The position numbers were made by a program, and so were the translations under genes. Below the pieces are notes generated by a model. That model made no database searches. It saw only the letters and a program-made list of their open reading frames with translations, and was not told the origin of the DNA. 64,000 bases of DNA, taken from Flavobacterium tiangeerense (GTDB lineage Bacteria; Bacteroidota; Bacteroidia; Flavobacteriales; Flavobacteriaceae). The DNA lies in assembly GCF_007830355.1 (NCBI RefSeq), contig NZ_VLKO01000003.1, positions 186,231-250,230 of the forward strand, given 5' to 3'. Positions 26,901 through 35,137 of this stretch are shown here, piece after piece. Position 1 is the stretch's first letter; each line of letters begins with the position of its first letter.

Positions 26901-27300
26901 AGAGCGATTGAGTTTGTACAATGAGCTAGGCGATGTAAAAAATGAGGAAGATCTTACTGTTTTTCAGGATAAATTAATTGACCGCTTTGGTCCAATGCCG
27001 CCACGTGCCAAAGCATTGATGAACAGTATACGTATTAAGTGGATTGCTACACGGGTAGGAATCGAGAAGTTAGTGATGAAGCAAGGCAAAATGATTGGCT
27101 ATTTTGTTTCGGATCAACAATCCGATTATTACCAATCCAATCGTTTTCAAAACGTATTGCAATTTGTGCAAAAAAATACTTCTATTTGCAAAATGAAAGA
27201 AAAGCAAACTCCAGCAGGATTGCGTTTGCTATTAACCTTTGATGACGCTAAAACTACGCGTAGGTGTTTGGAATTGATGGAAAAGTTGGGTGGGGAATAA
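23932..27300 (+). CDS. mfd: Transcription-repair coupling factor Mfd
   Basis: 1122 residues. A superfamily 2 DNA translocase that removes stalled RNA polymerase at lesions and recruits UvrA. Seen in order: a UvrB-like N-terminal domain (FLVLNNKEEAAYYL region, PGEFSVRGGIVDVF), the RNA polymerase interaction domain (GDYVTHIDHGIGRFGG), Walker A GDVGFGKTEVA (~587-597), DEEQKFG, TATPIPRTL, and GRVGRS before a C-terminal TRCF domain. The start is a TTG overlapping the upstream stop; the first ATG would remove conserved residues. Confidence 0.96.
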   Translation: MSKTALYTIYDNTPQNLQIVACLQDNNAVKMHLSGLLGSAVSFVIRSIFKKAELPFLIVLNNKEEAAYYLNDLEQIIGEQDVLFYPGSFRRPYEIEETDNANVLLRAEVLNRINSRKKPAVIVTYPEALFEKVVTRKELDKNTLKVAINDKISIDFINEVLFEYEFKRVDFITEPGEFSVRGGIVDVFSFSNDDPYRIEFFGDEVESIRTFDVATQLSIATQKKITIIPNVENKVFQENRESFLDYISEKTVIFIQNTEDFLAQLDKQFGKAEEAFAKLSQEIKRASPEQLFLNQAEFIKRALDFAVVEWGSKPIFRTTKKFEYHIKPQPSFNKQFDLLLNNLNENHFNGYKNYLFCSNDAQAKRFHDIFESLDEANSENIRKQYNTVVLPLYQGFVDDENQITCYTDHQIFERYHKFSIKNGYSKKQNITLKELTTLSVGDYVTHIDHGIGRFGGLQKIQVEGKTQEAIKLVYADNDIVYVSIHSLHKISKYNGKDGTPPKIYKLGSNAWKILKQKTKARVKHIAFNLIQLYAKRRLEKGFQFAPDSYLQNELESSFIYEDTPDQTKSTAEVKADMESDRPMDRLVCGDVGFGKTEVAIRAAFKAVDNSKQVAILVPTTILAYQHYRTFTERLKDMPVSIGYLNRFRTAKQKAETLKLLAEGKLDIVIGTHQLVNKNVVFKDLGLLIVDEEQKFGVNVKDKLKTIAANVDTLTLTATPIPRTLQFSLMAARDLSVITTPPPNRYPIETNVVGFSEETIRDAISYEIQRNGQVFFINNRIENIKEVAGMIQRLVPNARVGIGHGQMDGKKLEELMLAFMNGEFDVLVATTIIESGLDVPNANTIFINNANNFGLSDLHQMRGRVGRSNKKAFCYFICPPYSAMTDDARKRIQALEQFSELGSGFNIAMKDLEIRGAGDLLGGEQSGFINEIGFDTYQKIMNEAIDELKENEFKDLYPEENNLETKEYVKELQIDTDFELLFSDEYINNVAERLSLYNELGDVKNEEDLTVFQDKLIDRFGPMPPRAKALMNSIRIKWIATRVGIEKLVMKQGKMIGYFVSDQQSDYYQSNRFQNVLQFVQKNTSICKMKEKQTPAGLRLLLTFDDAKTTRRCLELMEKLGGE

Positions 27301-27302
27301 TA

Positions 27303-27341
27303 AACAAAGCTTCCAGCCTTTTGAAGGTTGGAAGCTTTGTT
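27303..27341. terminator. Bidirectional terminator after mfd
   Basis: An 18-bp stem with one G-T wobble, AACAAAGCTTCCAGCCTT / AAGGTTGGAAGCTTTGTT, and a 3-nt loop. It lies between the mfd stop and the convergent stop at 27357. Confidence 0.85.
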
Positions 27342-27356
27342 TATTTTAGAATGTTC

Positions 27357-28013
27357 TTAATTCTTCAAATCTTTTATCACTTTAAAAGCAACATCCACTT
27401 GTTCTTCACTTACTAAAATAGTGAACTCGTTTGATGTCGAAATTACTTCGTTGATGATAATTCCTTCCCAAGCCAAACGTTGAAAAATGAAATAGTAAAT
27501 TCCAGGAACTACAATATTTTCTTTGGGTAATTTTACGGTAATTGAGGCCAGGTTATCTAGTTTCTGAATCAATTTTTCGCTTGCAAAATGTTTGTCTACA
27601 AGATGATTGATGCTGTTGCTTACTACAATATTCGTTTCGTTTACCCCTCTTGATGAAGTATAAAAAATGTCTGGCAATGCATTGATATCTGCAATTAAAT
27701 CAGCCTGCTTGTTCAAAACCGTCTCTGAGGCTGCAAAAGTATAGTCTGTCAAAGCTGATCGAACGGTGATTTCGCCAATATTTTTGATGACTTTATTGAT
27801 CTTGTGGTTAAGTCTAAAATCCAGTTCCTCTGTCAATCTCTTCAATGCCATTACTACAGCACCTTGTTTCACTTCTTTACCAAATTCACTCTCCAACTCT
27901 GTCATTATATTTCTTGATAATGAGGTCAAGTTGATGATACCTAGTGATAAAGCATTTAGTAAAAAAGGTTTAGTTTTAATGTAATTTTCAACAATTGAAG
28001 AAACAGTTTTCAT
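27357..28013 (-). CDS. ACT-domain protein of unknown function
   Basis: 218 residues. The N-terminal half is helical (KTKPFLLNALSLGIINLTSLSR..). Residues ~145-218 read as an ACT domain (ASITVKLPKENIVVPGIYYF.., then EGIIINEVISTSNEFTILV), the small-molecule-binding module seen at the end of aspartokinases. The kinase domain is absent, so an automatic 'aspartate kinase' label would be wrong. A regulatory, amino-acid-sensing role is plausible but unproven. Confidence 0.65.
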   Translation of the reverse strand: MKTVSSIVENYIKTKPFLLNALSLGIINLTSLSRNIMTELESEFGKEVKQGAVVMALKRLTEELDFRLNHKINKVIKNIGEITVRSALTDYTFAASETVLNKQADLIADINALPDIFYTSSRGVNETNIVVSNSINHLVDKHFASEKLIQKLDNLASITVKLPKENIVVPGIYYFIFQRLAWEGIIINEVISTSNEFTILVSEEQVDVAFKVIKDLKN

Positions 28014-28123
28014 GATGGATTTTTTTTAGTTGGTCGTTATTTTACGCGTAGTTAGTGTGTAAAGTGAGCGCAAAGATAAATAAAAAAACATTTTGTTACA
28101 AATATAACATCTAGAAAATATGT

Positions 28124-28483
28124 TTAAAAGTGATAAAAAGCATCGATAAGGTGCTCAATCACAAAAGATTTATCTTCTTTATGAATGGCGATGATATCAA
28201 AACGTACCTCTAGGTCAAGATCATTTTGAATGACAAAAGCATCTACAGCCTTTACTAAGAGTTGGATTTTTTTTGGCTTCACAAAATCCTGTGGTAAACC
28301 AAAATCCAAGGAAGATCTTGTTTTTACTTCGACCACAGCAAGAACACCTGCTTTCTGAGCCAAAATGTCAATTTCTGCTTTTTGAAACGTATAATTGGTT
28401 TGCAAAATAGTGTAGCCTTCCTTTTGGAGGAATTCAACAGCCATTTCTTCTCCAAGTTTACCAAGTTCGTTGTGTTCAGCCAT
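28124..28483 (-). CDS. YraN/UPF0102 family nuclease-fold protein
   Basis: 119 residues. The family signature is complete: LGKLGEEMAVEFLQKEGY at the N-terminus, then KAEIDILAQ and VVEVKTRSS, which form the PD-(D/E)XK-type core. YraN proteins resemble Holliday-junction resolvase-type nucleases and are nearly universal; their role is not well defined. A typical single housekeeping gene. Confidence 0.9.
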   Translation of the reverse strand: MAEHNELGKLGEEMAVEFLQKEGYTILQTNYTFQKAEIDILAQKAGVLAVVEVKTRSSLDFGLPQDFVKPKKIQLLVKAVDAFVIQNDLDLEVRFDIIAIHKEDKSFVIEHLIDAFYHF

Positions 28484-28597
28484 TTAAAATTTTTTTTTCA
28501 AGTTTGAGGTTTCAAGTTTTTTAACTTCTGCAACTAAAATTCATCAATGAAAAAAACATAATTCATTGTACTGCATACGTTCCCAAACTGCTTCTAT

Positions 28598-28636
28598 CAA
28601 GTCTCCCACTCCTGCGGAGGGGGTCGGGGGGAGGCT
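28598..28636. terminator. GC-rich hairpin after the S66 peptidase gene
   Basis: An island of C/G (CTCCCACTCCTGCGGAGG.. then GGTCGGGGGGAGGC) bounded by AAG and CTTTTTTT. Inner stem CTCC-TGC-GGAG and outer stem CTCCC/GGGAG. It is strikingly GC-rich for this genome and lies 5 bases from the stop at 28641. Confidence 0.5.
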
Positions 28637-28640
28637 TTTT

Positions 28641-29642
28641 TTATTCAAATGTAAGTGTTCCGCCCTTTTCCTGCACATCTAGTGTGACCTTACTTCCCAA
28701 AATCAATGCTCTATTGTCTTGAATGTGCCCTGCAGGGAAATTATACAATATTGGAATTGAGTATTTTTGTGTAACGTCTTCAATAATTTCGATCGCATTT
28801 TTTCCCCACGGAATATCGTTGTCTTTCATTTTAGTCATAGATCCTACCACAATTCCTTTGATACTTTCGAGGCAACCGTTGCGTTTTAAGTTCATCATCA
28901 TACGGTCAATATGGTATAAATATTCATCTAAATCTTCGATAAATAAAATTTTATCCGAACAATCAATTGCAGATGTAGAGCCAAACAGACTGTACAAGAT
29001 GGATAAATTTCCGCCAACTAATTGACCTGTTGCTTTTCCGAGTTTGTTTTTTGAAAAGGGTGTAACCGCGTAAGATAATTTCTCACCAAACAAAGCTTTT
29101 CTTAATGATTCAACTGCTTGCGGAGTTGCTCTTGGTGCAGTGAGCGGCATGATGGCATGAAGCGATTGGTATCCTAAGGTATTCAAATGACTGTGTAATA
29201 CGGTCACATCGCTAAAACCAACGATCCATTTTGGATTTTTTTTAAAATTTGTAAAATCTAATAAGTCGACCATTCTAACCGTGCCATAGCCGCCTTTCAC
29301 GCACCAAATTGCTTTAATATTTGGATTGTCCAGTTGTGCTTGAAAATCGGCTGCGCGTTGCTCATCTGTACCCGCTAGTTGGTTGTTGTCTAAGCCTATT
29401 GTCTTTCCTATTACTACTTCAAGACCCCAACTGTGTAGCAAGTCAATTGCTGGCTTTAAGTTATCATCAATATTTTTTCTGGCTGTTGCTACAAGGGCAA
29501 TAGTATCTCCTTTTTGTAAATAAGGTGGTGTTATCATAGTGGGTTGTGATTGACAAGGTAATGTTCGAAAAACAAAAATAAACAATAGTACCCAATAAAA
29601 AATGGGATTATAAATGTTGTGTGTATTGGTATACTGTTTCAT
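28641..29642 (-). CDS. LD-carboxypeptidase (peptidase family S66)
   Basis: 333 residues from the ATG at 29642; an in-frame GTG lies five codons upstream. S66 enzymes cleave the L,D bond in murein tetrapeptides during cell-wall recycling. The catalytic serine is in VGFSDVTVL, and the glutamate/histidine part of the triad is in the C-terminal half (SILYSLFGSTS region and FPAGHIQDN). An N-terminal hydrophobic stretch ending PCQSQ suggests export, unlike the cytoplasmic E. coli LdcA. Confidence 0.85.
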   Translation of the reverse strand: MKQYTNTHNIYNPIFYWVLLFIFVFRTLPCQSQPTMITPPYLQKGDTIALVATARKNIDDNLKPAIDLLHSWGLEVVIGKTIGLDNNQLAGTDEQRAADFQAQLDNPNIKAIWCVKGGYGTVRMVDLLDFTNFKKNPKWIVGFSDVTVLHSHLNTLGYQSLHAIMPLTAPRATPQAVESLRKALFGEKLSYAVTPFSKNKLGKATGQLVGGNLSILYSLFGSTSAIDCSDKILFIEDLDEYLYHIDRMMMNLKRNGCLESIKGIVVGSMTKMKDNDIPWGKNAIEIIEDVTQKYSIPILYNFPAGHIQDNRALILGSKVTLDVQEKGGTLTFE

Positions 29643-29746
29643 CAAATTAAGCAACACGGTTTATGATTTCAAAGATAGTCATTTAAGAAAGAATACGAAA
29701 TTCGATACAAATCACTATTTTTATCCTGAATTAATTGATTTTAATT

Positions 29747-30871
29747 ATGTTTTACTTTAAAGTTAGGTTTTACAAAACCCTATTGGCACTGCTTTTTTTG
29801 TTGAGTTGGATTTCAGTTGGGAATGCTCAATCCAAAAAATACATTATTCATACTGTAGCTTTTTATAATTTCGAAAATTTATTCGACACTATAAATGACC
29901 CAGACACTTATGATGAGGAGTGGACACCTAAGGGCACCCAGAAATGGACGTATGATAAATATCAAATAAAACTTAGTAATCTAGCTCGTGTGCTTGCAGA
30001 AATTGGTTCTTCAGAAAATCCAGATTCACCCACCTTCATTGGTGGATGCGAAATAGAAAATCGTGCTGTACTTGAAGATCTTGTAAAAGAACCAAAAATC
30101 ATTGATAAAGAGTATGGAATCATACATTTTGACTCGCCCGATAAAAGAGGAATCGATGTAGCCTTATTGTATCAAAAAAAGAAATTCCAACCCACTAGCT
30201 TTAGCAATATCCCTTTATATCTTTATAAAAAAGGAAACTCACAAACCGAAGAGGTTCTCGAAAAAACTGAGGACATTACCGATGATAAGCCCCAAGTAAA
30301 CACTAAAAATTATAGAGTGTATACTCGAGATCAACTACTGGTAACTGGTTTTCTAGAGGGTGAGGAAATACATATTATTGTAAACCATTGGCCATCGCGT
30401 TCTGGAGGTGAAAAAAAATCAAGTCCGTACCGTGAAGCAGCAGGCTTGCTAAACAGGAAAATAATTGATTCGTTACAGCAAATTAATCCCGAAGCAAAAA
30501 TCATTACCATGGGCGATCTCAATGATGGACCTTACAATAAAAGTGTAAAAATAGGGCTTGGCGCCAAAGCCAAAAAAGCCTCCGTACCAGAGTTTGGGAT
30601 TTACAACCCCTTCGAAGAAATGGCTCAGAAAGGTTTAGGTACCATTGCGCACCGAGATGCTTGGGATATTTTTGACCAAATAATGCTTTCTGAGACTTTA
30701 ATTCGTTCCGATTTCTCCAGCTATCGTTTCTGGAAAGCAGGTATTTACAACAAATCATTTTTGATACAAAACAGCGGGCAATACAAAGGATACCCGTTGC
30801 GGCATTCTGTATCCGAAATTGGTTTCAGCGATCACTTTCCCGTTTATATTTATTTAATCAAACAAAAGTAA
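29747..30871 (+). CDS. Endonuclease/exonuclease/phosphatase family protein, exported
   Basis: 374 residues from the ATG at 29747. A signal peptide (..SWISVGNAQ) precedes an EEP domain: FYNFENLFDT carries the metal-binding Asn and Glu, IVNHWPSR the middle His, ITMGDLNDGP the Asp/Asn pair, and SDHFPVYIY the terminal Asp-His. Such secreted EEP proteins in Bacteroidota degrade nucleic acids or act as phosphodiesterases. Monocistronic. Confidence 0.88.
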   Translation: MFYFKVRFYKTLLALLFLLSWISVGNAQSKKYIIHTVAFYNFENLFDTINDPDTYDEEWTPKGTQKWTYDKYQIKLSNLARVLAEIGSSENPDSPTFIGGCEIENRAVLEDLVKEPKIIDKEYGIIHFDSPDKRGIDVALLYQKKKFQPTSFSNIPLYLYKKGNSQTEEVLEKTEDITDDKPQVNTKNYRVYTRDQLLVTGFLEGEEIHIIVNHWPSRSGGEKKSSPYREAAGLLNRKIIDSLQQINPEAKIITMGDLNDGPYNKSVKIGLGAKAKKASVPEFGIYNPFEEMAQKGLGTIAHRDAWDIFDQIMLSETLIRSDFSSYRFWKAGIYNKSFLIQNSGQYKGYPLRHSVSEIGFSDHFPVYIYLIKQK

Positions 30872-30917
30872 AGCTAAGCCGCCTTCGTTTTTTTGTCAAA
30901 TATTAGTCGCTTGATTC

Positions 30918-30962
30918 ATTTAAAATCTTAGTACCTTAGTGGCTTAGTAACTTTGAAACTCA
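30918..30962. repeat. CTTAGTACCTTAG-type spacer repeat
   Basis: ATCTTAGTACCTTAGTGG then CTTAGTAACTTTG: a 9-10 bp unit repeated with variation just before the 3-hydroxyanthranilate dioxygenase gene. Related units occur at 53041-53125 and 37210-37230. The last unit also contains TAACTTTG, which fits the -7 consensus. Confidence 0.45.
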
Positions 30963-30969
30963 TACTAAA

Positions 30970-31509
30970 ATGGCAATCGCAAAACCCTTCAACCTCAATG
31001 CATGGATTAATGAGAACCGTCATCTTCTTAAACCGCCCGTGGGGAACAAAAATTTATATACAGAGTCTGGTGATTATATCGTTATGATTGTTGCCGGTCC
31101 AAACGCCCGCAAAGACTATCATTACAATGAAACGGAGGAATTATTTTACCAACTTGAAGGTTCGATAAAAGTAATTATTCAAGAAGATGGAGAGCGCAGG
31201 GAAATGGAATTACATCCTGGCGACATGTATCTTAATCCAGCCAAAACGCCTCATTCGCCTGTGCGTTCCGAGGGTTCTATTGGGCTTGTCATAGAAAGGA
31301 AAAGAGCCGGACAAGGATTTACAGATGGCCTCCTGTGGTTTTGTGATAACTGCAACCACAAACTACATGAAGTCTATTTTGAACTCCACAATATCGAAAA
31401 AGATTTCCTGCCGCATTTCAAACATTTCTATAATTCAGAAAGCTTGCGTACTTGCGATTCGTGCGGCACAGTCATGCAGGCCGATCCTAAATTTGTTTCT
31501 AAAGACTAG
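30970..31509 (+). CDS. 3-hydroxyanthranilate 3,4-dioxygenase
   Basis: 179 residues. It opens the ring of 3-hydroxyanthranilate to 2-amino-3-carboxymuconate semialdehyde in the kynurenine pathway, leading to quinolinate and NAD or to catabolism. The cupin iron ligands His51, Glu57 and His95 are at their usual positions, and the bacterial-type C-terminal rubredoxin-like metal site is intact (Cys125/Cys128 and Cys162/Cys165). Other kynurenine genes are not in the window; the next gene is an ALDH with its own promoter. Confidence 0.93.
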   Translation: MAIAKPFNLNAWINENRHLLKPPVGNKNLYTESGDYIVMIVAGPNARKDYHYNETEELFYQLEGSIKVIIQEDGERREMELHPGDMYLNPAKTPHSPVRSEGSIGLVIERKRAGQGFTDGLLWFCDNCNHKLHEVYFELHNIEKDFLPHFKHFYNSESLRTCDSCGTVMQADPKFVSKD

Positions 31510-31727
31510 TTTTTTTAGGAGCTTTTTCCCGTCATCCGCTGTATCTTTTATTCCTGCAAAGGCAGTCATAAAAGGATGCCGCTACTACCGGGGCTAGAAA
31601 ATAGTACATCAAATAGACGATACGTTTTTTCATTTTGAAATTTCAATCACGGCACAAACTCGAATACGGTGGTGTTTTCACATACAAATTTATAGATTCA
31701 ATTAAGTAAAATTGCAGTTTCACACTG

Positions 31728-31756
31728 TTGTATTTCAAGTCAAATCAATATATTTG
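31728..31756 (+). promoter_or_regulatory. Promoter of the ALDH7-type gene
   Basis: TTG at 31728-31730, an 18-base spacer, and TATATTTG at 31749-31756, close to the Bacteroidota consensus. The start codon follows 36 bases later. The best-formed promoter in this part of the window. Confidence 0.7.
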
Positions 31757-31792
31757 TAAAAAAATATAACAATATTTAATAAAAAAGTTACA

Positions 31793-33346
31793 ATGATAAC
31801 AATAGCAGATCAATTCGGAATGAAAGAAGCATTGGCTCAATTGGGCGTAAAAGCCATAAACGAAGGAACGTCAACAGGAATAAATCATTTTTCAAACGGT
31901 GAAATTCTAGAAAGTCATTCACCAGTAGATGGCCAGCTGATAGCTTCGGTAAAAACAACAACCGCTGCCGATTATGAAAAAGTAATGCAGACTGCTACTG
32001 AGGCATTCAAAACTTTTAAAACAATGCCAGCGCCACAACGCGGTGAAATTGTACGCCAGTTTGGTGAAAAATTACGTAAAAATAAAGAAGCTTTAGGTAA
32101 GTTAGTTTCCTATGAAATGGGGAAATCATTGCAAGAAGGATATGGAGAAGTTCAAGAAATGATTGACATCTGTGATTTTGCAGTAGGATTATCGCGTCAA
32201 TTACACGGTTTAACCATGCACTCTGAACGTCCTGGACATAGAATGTATGAGCAATACCATCCAATGGGAGTTGTGGGAATTATTTCAGCTTTCAATTTTC
32301 CAGTAGCAGTTTGGGCTTGGAACACAGCATTAGCATGGATTTGCGGCGATGTTTGCGTTTGGAAACCATCTGAAAAAACACCTCTTTGTGGTATTGCTTG
32401 CCAAAATATTATTGCCGAAGTAATTAAAGAAAACAACCTTCCTGAAGGAATTTCTTGTTTGATCAACGGAGATTATAAAGTAGGCGAAATGATGACTAAC
32501 GACAAACGCGTTCCATTAGTATCTGCAACAGGTTCTACTCGTATGGGTAAAATTGTAGCGCAAGCGGTTGCTGCTCGTCTTGGAAAATCATTGTTAGAAT
32601 TAGGTGGTAACAATGCCATCATTGTAACTCCAGATGCTGATATAAAAATGACAGTTATCGGCGCTGTATTTGGTGCTGTAGGAACAGCAGGGCAACGTTG
32701 TACTTCAACACGTAGATTGATCATTCACGAAAGTATTTATGATACGGTAAAAGATGCCATGGTATCGGCTTACAAGCAATTGCGTATTGGTAATCCATTA
32801 GATGAAAACAACCATGTTGGGCCATTAATTGACACACATGCTGTAGAAATGTATAATAAAGCATTAGAAAAAGTAGTTGCCGAAGGTGGAAAAATTCTTG
32901 TAGAAGGTGGAGTGCTTTCTGGTGAAGGATTTGAAAGTGGTTGTTATGTAAAACCAGCCATCGCTGAGGCTGACAACGCTTTTGAAATTGTACAACACGA
33001 AACTTTTGCTCCTGTATTGTACTTATTAAAATATTCAGGAACGGTAGAAAATGCCATTGCAATTCAAAACGGAGTAGCACAAGGATTATCATCCGCTATT
33101 ATGACCAACAATTTGCGTGAAGCTGAATTGTTTTTATCAGTAACAGGTTCTGATTGTGGTATAGCAAACGTAAACATTGGAACTTCTGGTGCCGAAATTG
33201 GAGGTGCTTTTGGAGGAGAAAAAGAAACTGGTGGCGGTCGTGAGTCTGGCTCCGATGCTTGGAAAGTCTACATGAGAAGACAAACAAATACCATCAATTA
33301 CACTACAAGTTTACCCCTAGCACAAGGAATCAAATTTGATTTGTAA
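31793..33346 (+). CDS. Aldehyde dehydrogenase, ALDH7 (antiquitin-like) type
   Basis: 517 residues. The catalytic cysteine is Cys303 in AGQRCTSTRR, and the general-base Glu269 is in LLELGGNN. The overall sequence (GVVGIISAFNFPVAVWAWN, SATGSTRMG) matches the ALDH7 branch, whose bacterial members oxidise alpha-aminoadipic semialdehyde in lysine breakdown. The neighbouring 3-hydroxyanthranilate dioxygenase might suggest a muconate-semialdehyde substrate instead, but family resemblance favours lysine catabolism. Own promoter and terminator. Confidence 0.85.
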   Translation: MITIADQFGMKEALAQLGVKAINEGTSTGINHFSNGEILESHSPVDGQLIASVKTTTAADYEKVMQTATEAFKTFKTMPAPQRGEIVRQFGEKLRKNKEALGKLVSYEMGKSLQEGYGEVQEMIDICDFAVGLSRQLHGLTMHSERPGHRMYEQYHPMGVVGIISAFNFPVAVWAWNTALAWICGDVCVWKPSEKTPLCGIACQNIIAEVIKENNLPEGISCLINGDYKVGEMMTNDKRVPLVSATGSTRMGKIVAQAVAARLGKSLLELGGNNAIIVTPDADIKMTVIGAVFGAVGTAGQRCTSTRRLIIHESIYDTVKDAMVSAYKQLRIGNPLDENNHVGPLIDTHAVEMYNKALEKVVAEGGKILVEGGVLSGEGFESGCYVKPAIAEADNAFEIVQHETFAPVLYLLKYSGTVENAIAIQNGVAQGLSSAIMTNNLREAELFLSVTGSDCGIANVNIGTSGAEIGGAFGGEKETGGGRESGSDAWKVYMRRQTNTINYTTSLPLAQGIKFDL

Positions 33347-33365
33347 TCGAATAAATAGAAATACT

Positions 33366-33401
33366 AAAAAAGGCAATTTGAAATTTCAAATTGCCTTTTT
33401 T
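33366..33401. terminator. Bidirectional terminator between ALDH and a convergent gene
   Basis: A near-perfect palindrome, AAAAAAGGCAATTTG / CAAATTGCCTTTTTT with a 6-nt loop, T-runs on both strands. Confidence 0.9.
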
Positions 33402-33422
33402 TTATTTTAAAATAGTTTTGTT

Positions 33423-33920
33423 TTACAAATTGAAAGACGCTCCAACATTAAATGTGAACTGATTGTTTAATTTGTCAAAACCGATAGGATTCGTTTTGTA
33501 GCTAGCAATAGGAATTCCAGCTTCGGTAAAAATTCCGAAACCTTCAGTAAAGAAATAACGGAAACCCAAGTGTGCACCAAAATTGCGTAAGCCTAAATCC
33601 AGTCCAGGATAGATATCCATTTTTGGGTCTAGTTCAAATACATTTCCTAAATTAGCGCTAAACCTTCCTTTTAAGTCTATTCTATCTCCAAATTCTGGTT
33701 TGTTTCCCAGTGCATCATTCGACACAGATAATAAATAAGAAGACGCAATCCCGAAAGACATGTTTTCACCCAAACCAAAATCTGTTGAAACTCTTATTCC
33801 TGAACCTCCATTTTGAATTGTTGCACCAAGGTCAAATTTCACATCTCCAGCCCCTTTAAAAGCTTGAGCTTGTGATAGTCCAACCGTTAATAGCAACGCT
33901 AGTGTAATAATCTTTTTCAT
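33423..33920 (-). CDS. Small outer-membrane beta-barrel protein
   Basis: 165 residues. Signal peptide MKKIITLALLLTVGLSQAQA, then alternating hydrophobic strands with Gly/Asn turns (VKFDLGATIQ, GIRVSTDFGLG, LDLGLRNFGAHLGFRYFF) and a terminal aromatic-rich strand ending NVGASFNL, as in small 8-stranded porin-like barrels. No specific function is recognised. It lies 41 bases downstream of the phosphatase gene and may be co-transcribed with it. Confidence 0.75.
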   Translation of the reverse strand: MKKIITLALLLTVGLSQAQAFKGAGDVKFDLGATIQNGGSGIRVSTDFGLGENMSFGIASSYLLSVSNDALGNKPEFGDRIDLKGRFSANLGNVFELDPKMDIYPGLDLGLRNFGAHLGFRYFFTEGFGIFTEAGIPIASYKTNPIGFDKLNNQFTFNVGASFNL

Positions 33921-33961
33921 ACTTATTTTTTTTTAATGGTGTAAAAGTACTTCAATAATAA

Positions 33962-34687
33962 TTAATTTCTTCCTTTTTCGTCAAAATACAATTGATGTAA
34001 AGGCTCACTTTGCCAGAACTCTTTAGTATCCACATCCAAAATTGTTAATGAGCCTTTGAAGGCAGCACCAGTATCTATATTCCAAACATTTGCTTTTTGT
34101 ACGGGTGTTGTTTCTCCTATACGAGTCACGGGTGTATGTCCAATGTATATTTCTTCATACAATGTAAAACGTTTGGGATAAAAAGGGTGATCCGTTTTCA
34201 TCCTGTCATCTAGCGCGAGCGCTGTTTCCCACAAGGTTCTATCCCAGTAAAATTGACCCGGAAAATACTCAAAATTAACACCGTTTATATTTGTAAAACC
34301 GGCATGTACGTACAAGCGTCTTTTATCATCAAGATGATAATTCTCTAATGATTTTAAAAATGCTATGTGCTCTTGTTTAGTAGCAGTACTCACAAGATCA
34401 TATGCATTTACTGTTGCTTCACCGCCATGTTTGTACCATAAAAGATTTTCTTTGCTTTCATCTAGCCATTCTAGCAATAAATCATCGTGATTACCACGAA
34501 TACAAATGCAATTTTGTTTGGTTTTTAAATCTATTATAAAATCCAGTACTTGAGGGGATTGACTCCATCCATCAACATAATCACCCAAAAAAATGAGGGT
34601 GTCGTTTGTAGTGACTTTGGCTCTTTCCATAATTTGATGTAGAGCTCTTAAACCACCATGGATGTCGCCTATTACAAGTGTCCTCAT
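33962..34687 (-). CDS. PP-type serine/threonine phosphatase (metallophosphoesterase)
   Basis: 241 residues. The three metal-binding motifs are in order: GDIHG (7-11), GDYVDGWSQS (from 35) and GNHDD (65-69), with later histidines in YVHAGFTN and YIGHTPVT. This is the bacterial PrpA/ApaH-like phosphatase type, acting on phosphoproteins or dinucleotides. Cytoplasmic. No partner kinase lies nearby. Confidence 0.9.
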   Translation of the reverse strand: MRTLVIGDIHGGLRALHQIMERAKVTTNDTLIFLGDYVDGWSQSPQVLDFIIDLKTKQNCICIRGNHDDLLLEWLDESKENLLWYKHGGEATVNAYDLVSTATKQEHIAFLKSLENYHLDDKRRLYVHAGFTNINGVNFEYFPGQFYWDRTLWETALALDDRMKTDHPFYPKRFTLYEEIYIGHTPVTRIGETTPVQKANVWNIDTGAAFKGSLTILDVDTKEFWQSEPLHQLYFDEKGRN

Positions 34688-35137
34688 GTACTTATTGTTT
34701 TTTTTATTATTGCAAAAATACTAGAAAATTATTCTATTTTTCACTTTATTTATATTACAAAATTCGTACCTCTTTTTTTTGATGCAAATAGTATTTAAAG
34801 GTGTTTTTTAATTTTTTTAATCATGTAGTTTTGTATTATAAAAATCACGGTTTTAGGTGAGTAAAAATTTGCTTTTTTTAGTTTAAATTTACAAAAAATA
34901 CTTAATTTCCTTAAGATGGGCGTAATTGTAGAATTATCATTGCTTGTAGCTAAATTTATTTGCCAATTAGTTAAAGAGTTGGTAGCTTTTTTTTAGCAGA
35001 AGTCCTTTTCTCTATATTCTAACTTTTTACTTTTTTAAAAAATGTAAATGGTTAGGTTAGTGTTGGCCTGAATAAAAAAAACGTGTTTAGTATTCTGTTT
35101 TTTTAAAATTAGTGATGAACAATAAAATCTAATCATT
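34688..35137. other. 450-bp AT-rich spacer
   Basis: The only gene-free stretch above 300 bases apart from the repeat-filled parts of the accessory island. It is dominated by T/A runs. A TAGTTTTG -7-like box lies at 34826-34833 on the plus strand. A 26-codon ORF at 34916-34996 (MGVIVELSLLVAKFICQLVK..) would encode a short hydrophobic peptide, but it has no ribosome-binding site and cannot be supported further. No tRNA or clear hairpin was seen. Confidence 0.5.

Noticed and set aside
27357..28013. Aspartate kinase
   Set aside because: Only an ACT-like domain is present; the kinase domain is absent.
32721..33092. Antisense open frame of ~120 codons inside the ALDH gene
   Set aside because: Gln/His/Leu-rich translation of the opposite strand of a well-conserved enzyme; no start context or homologue-like pattern.
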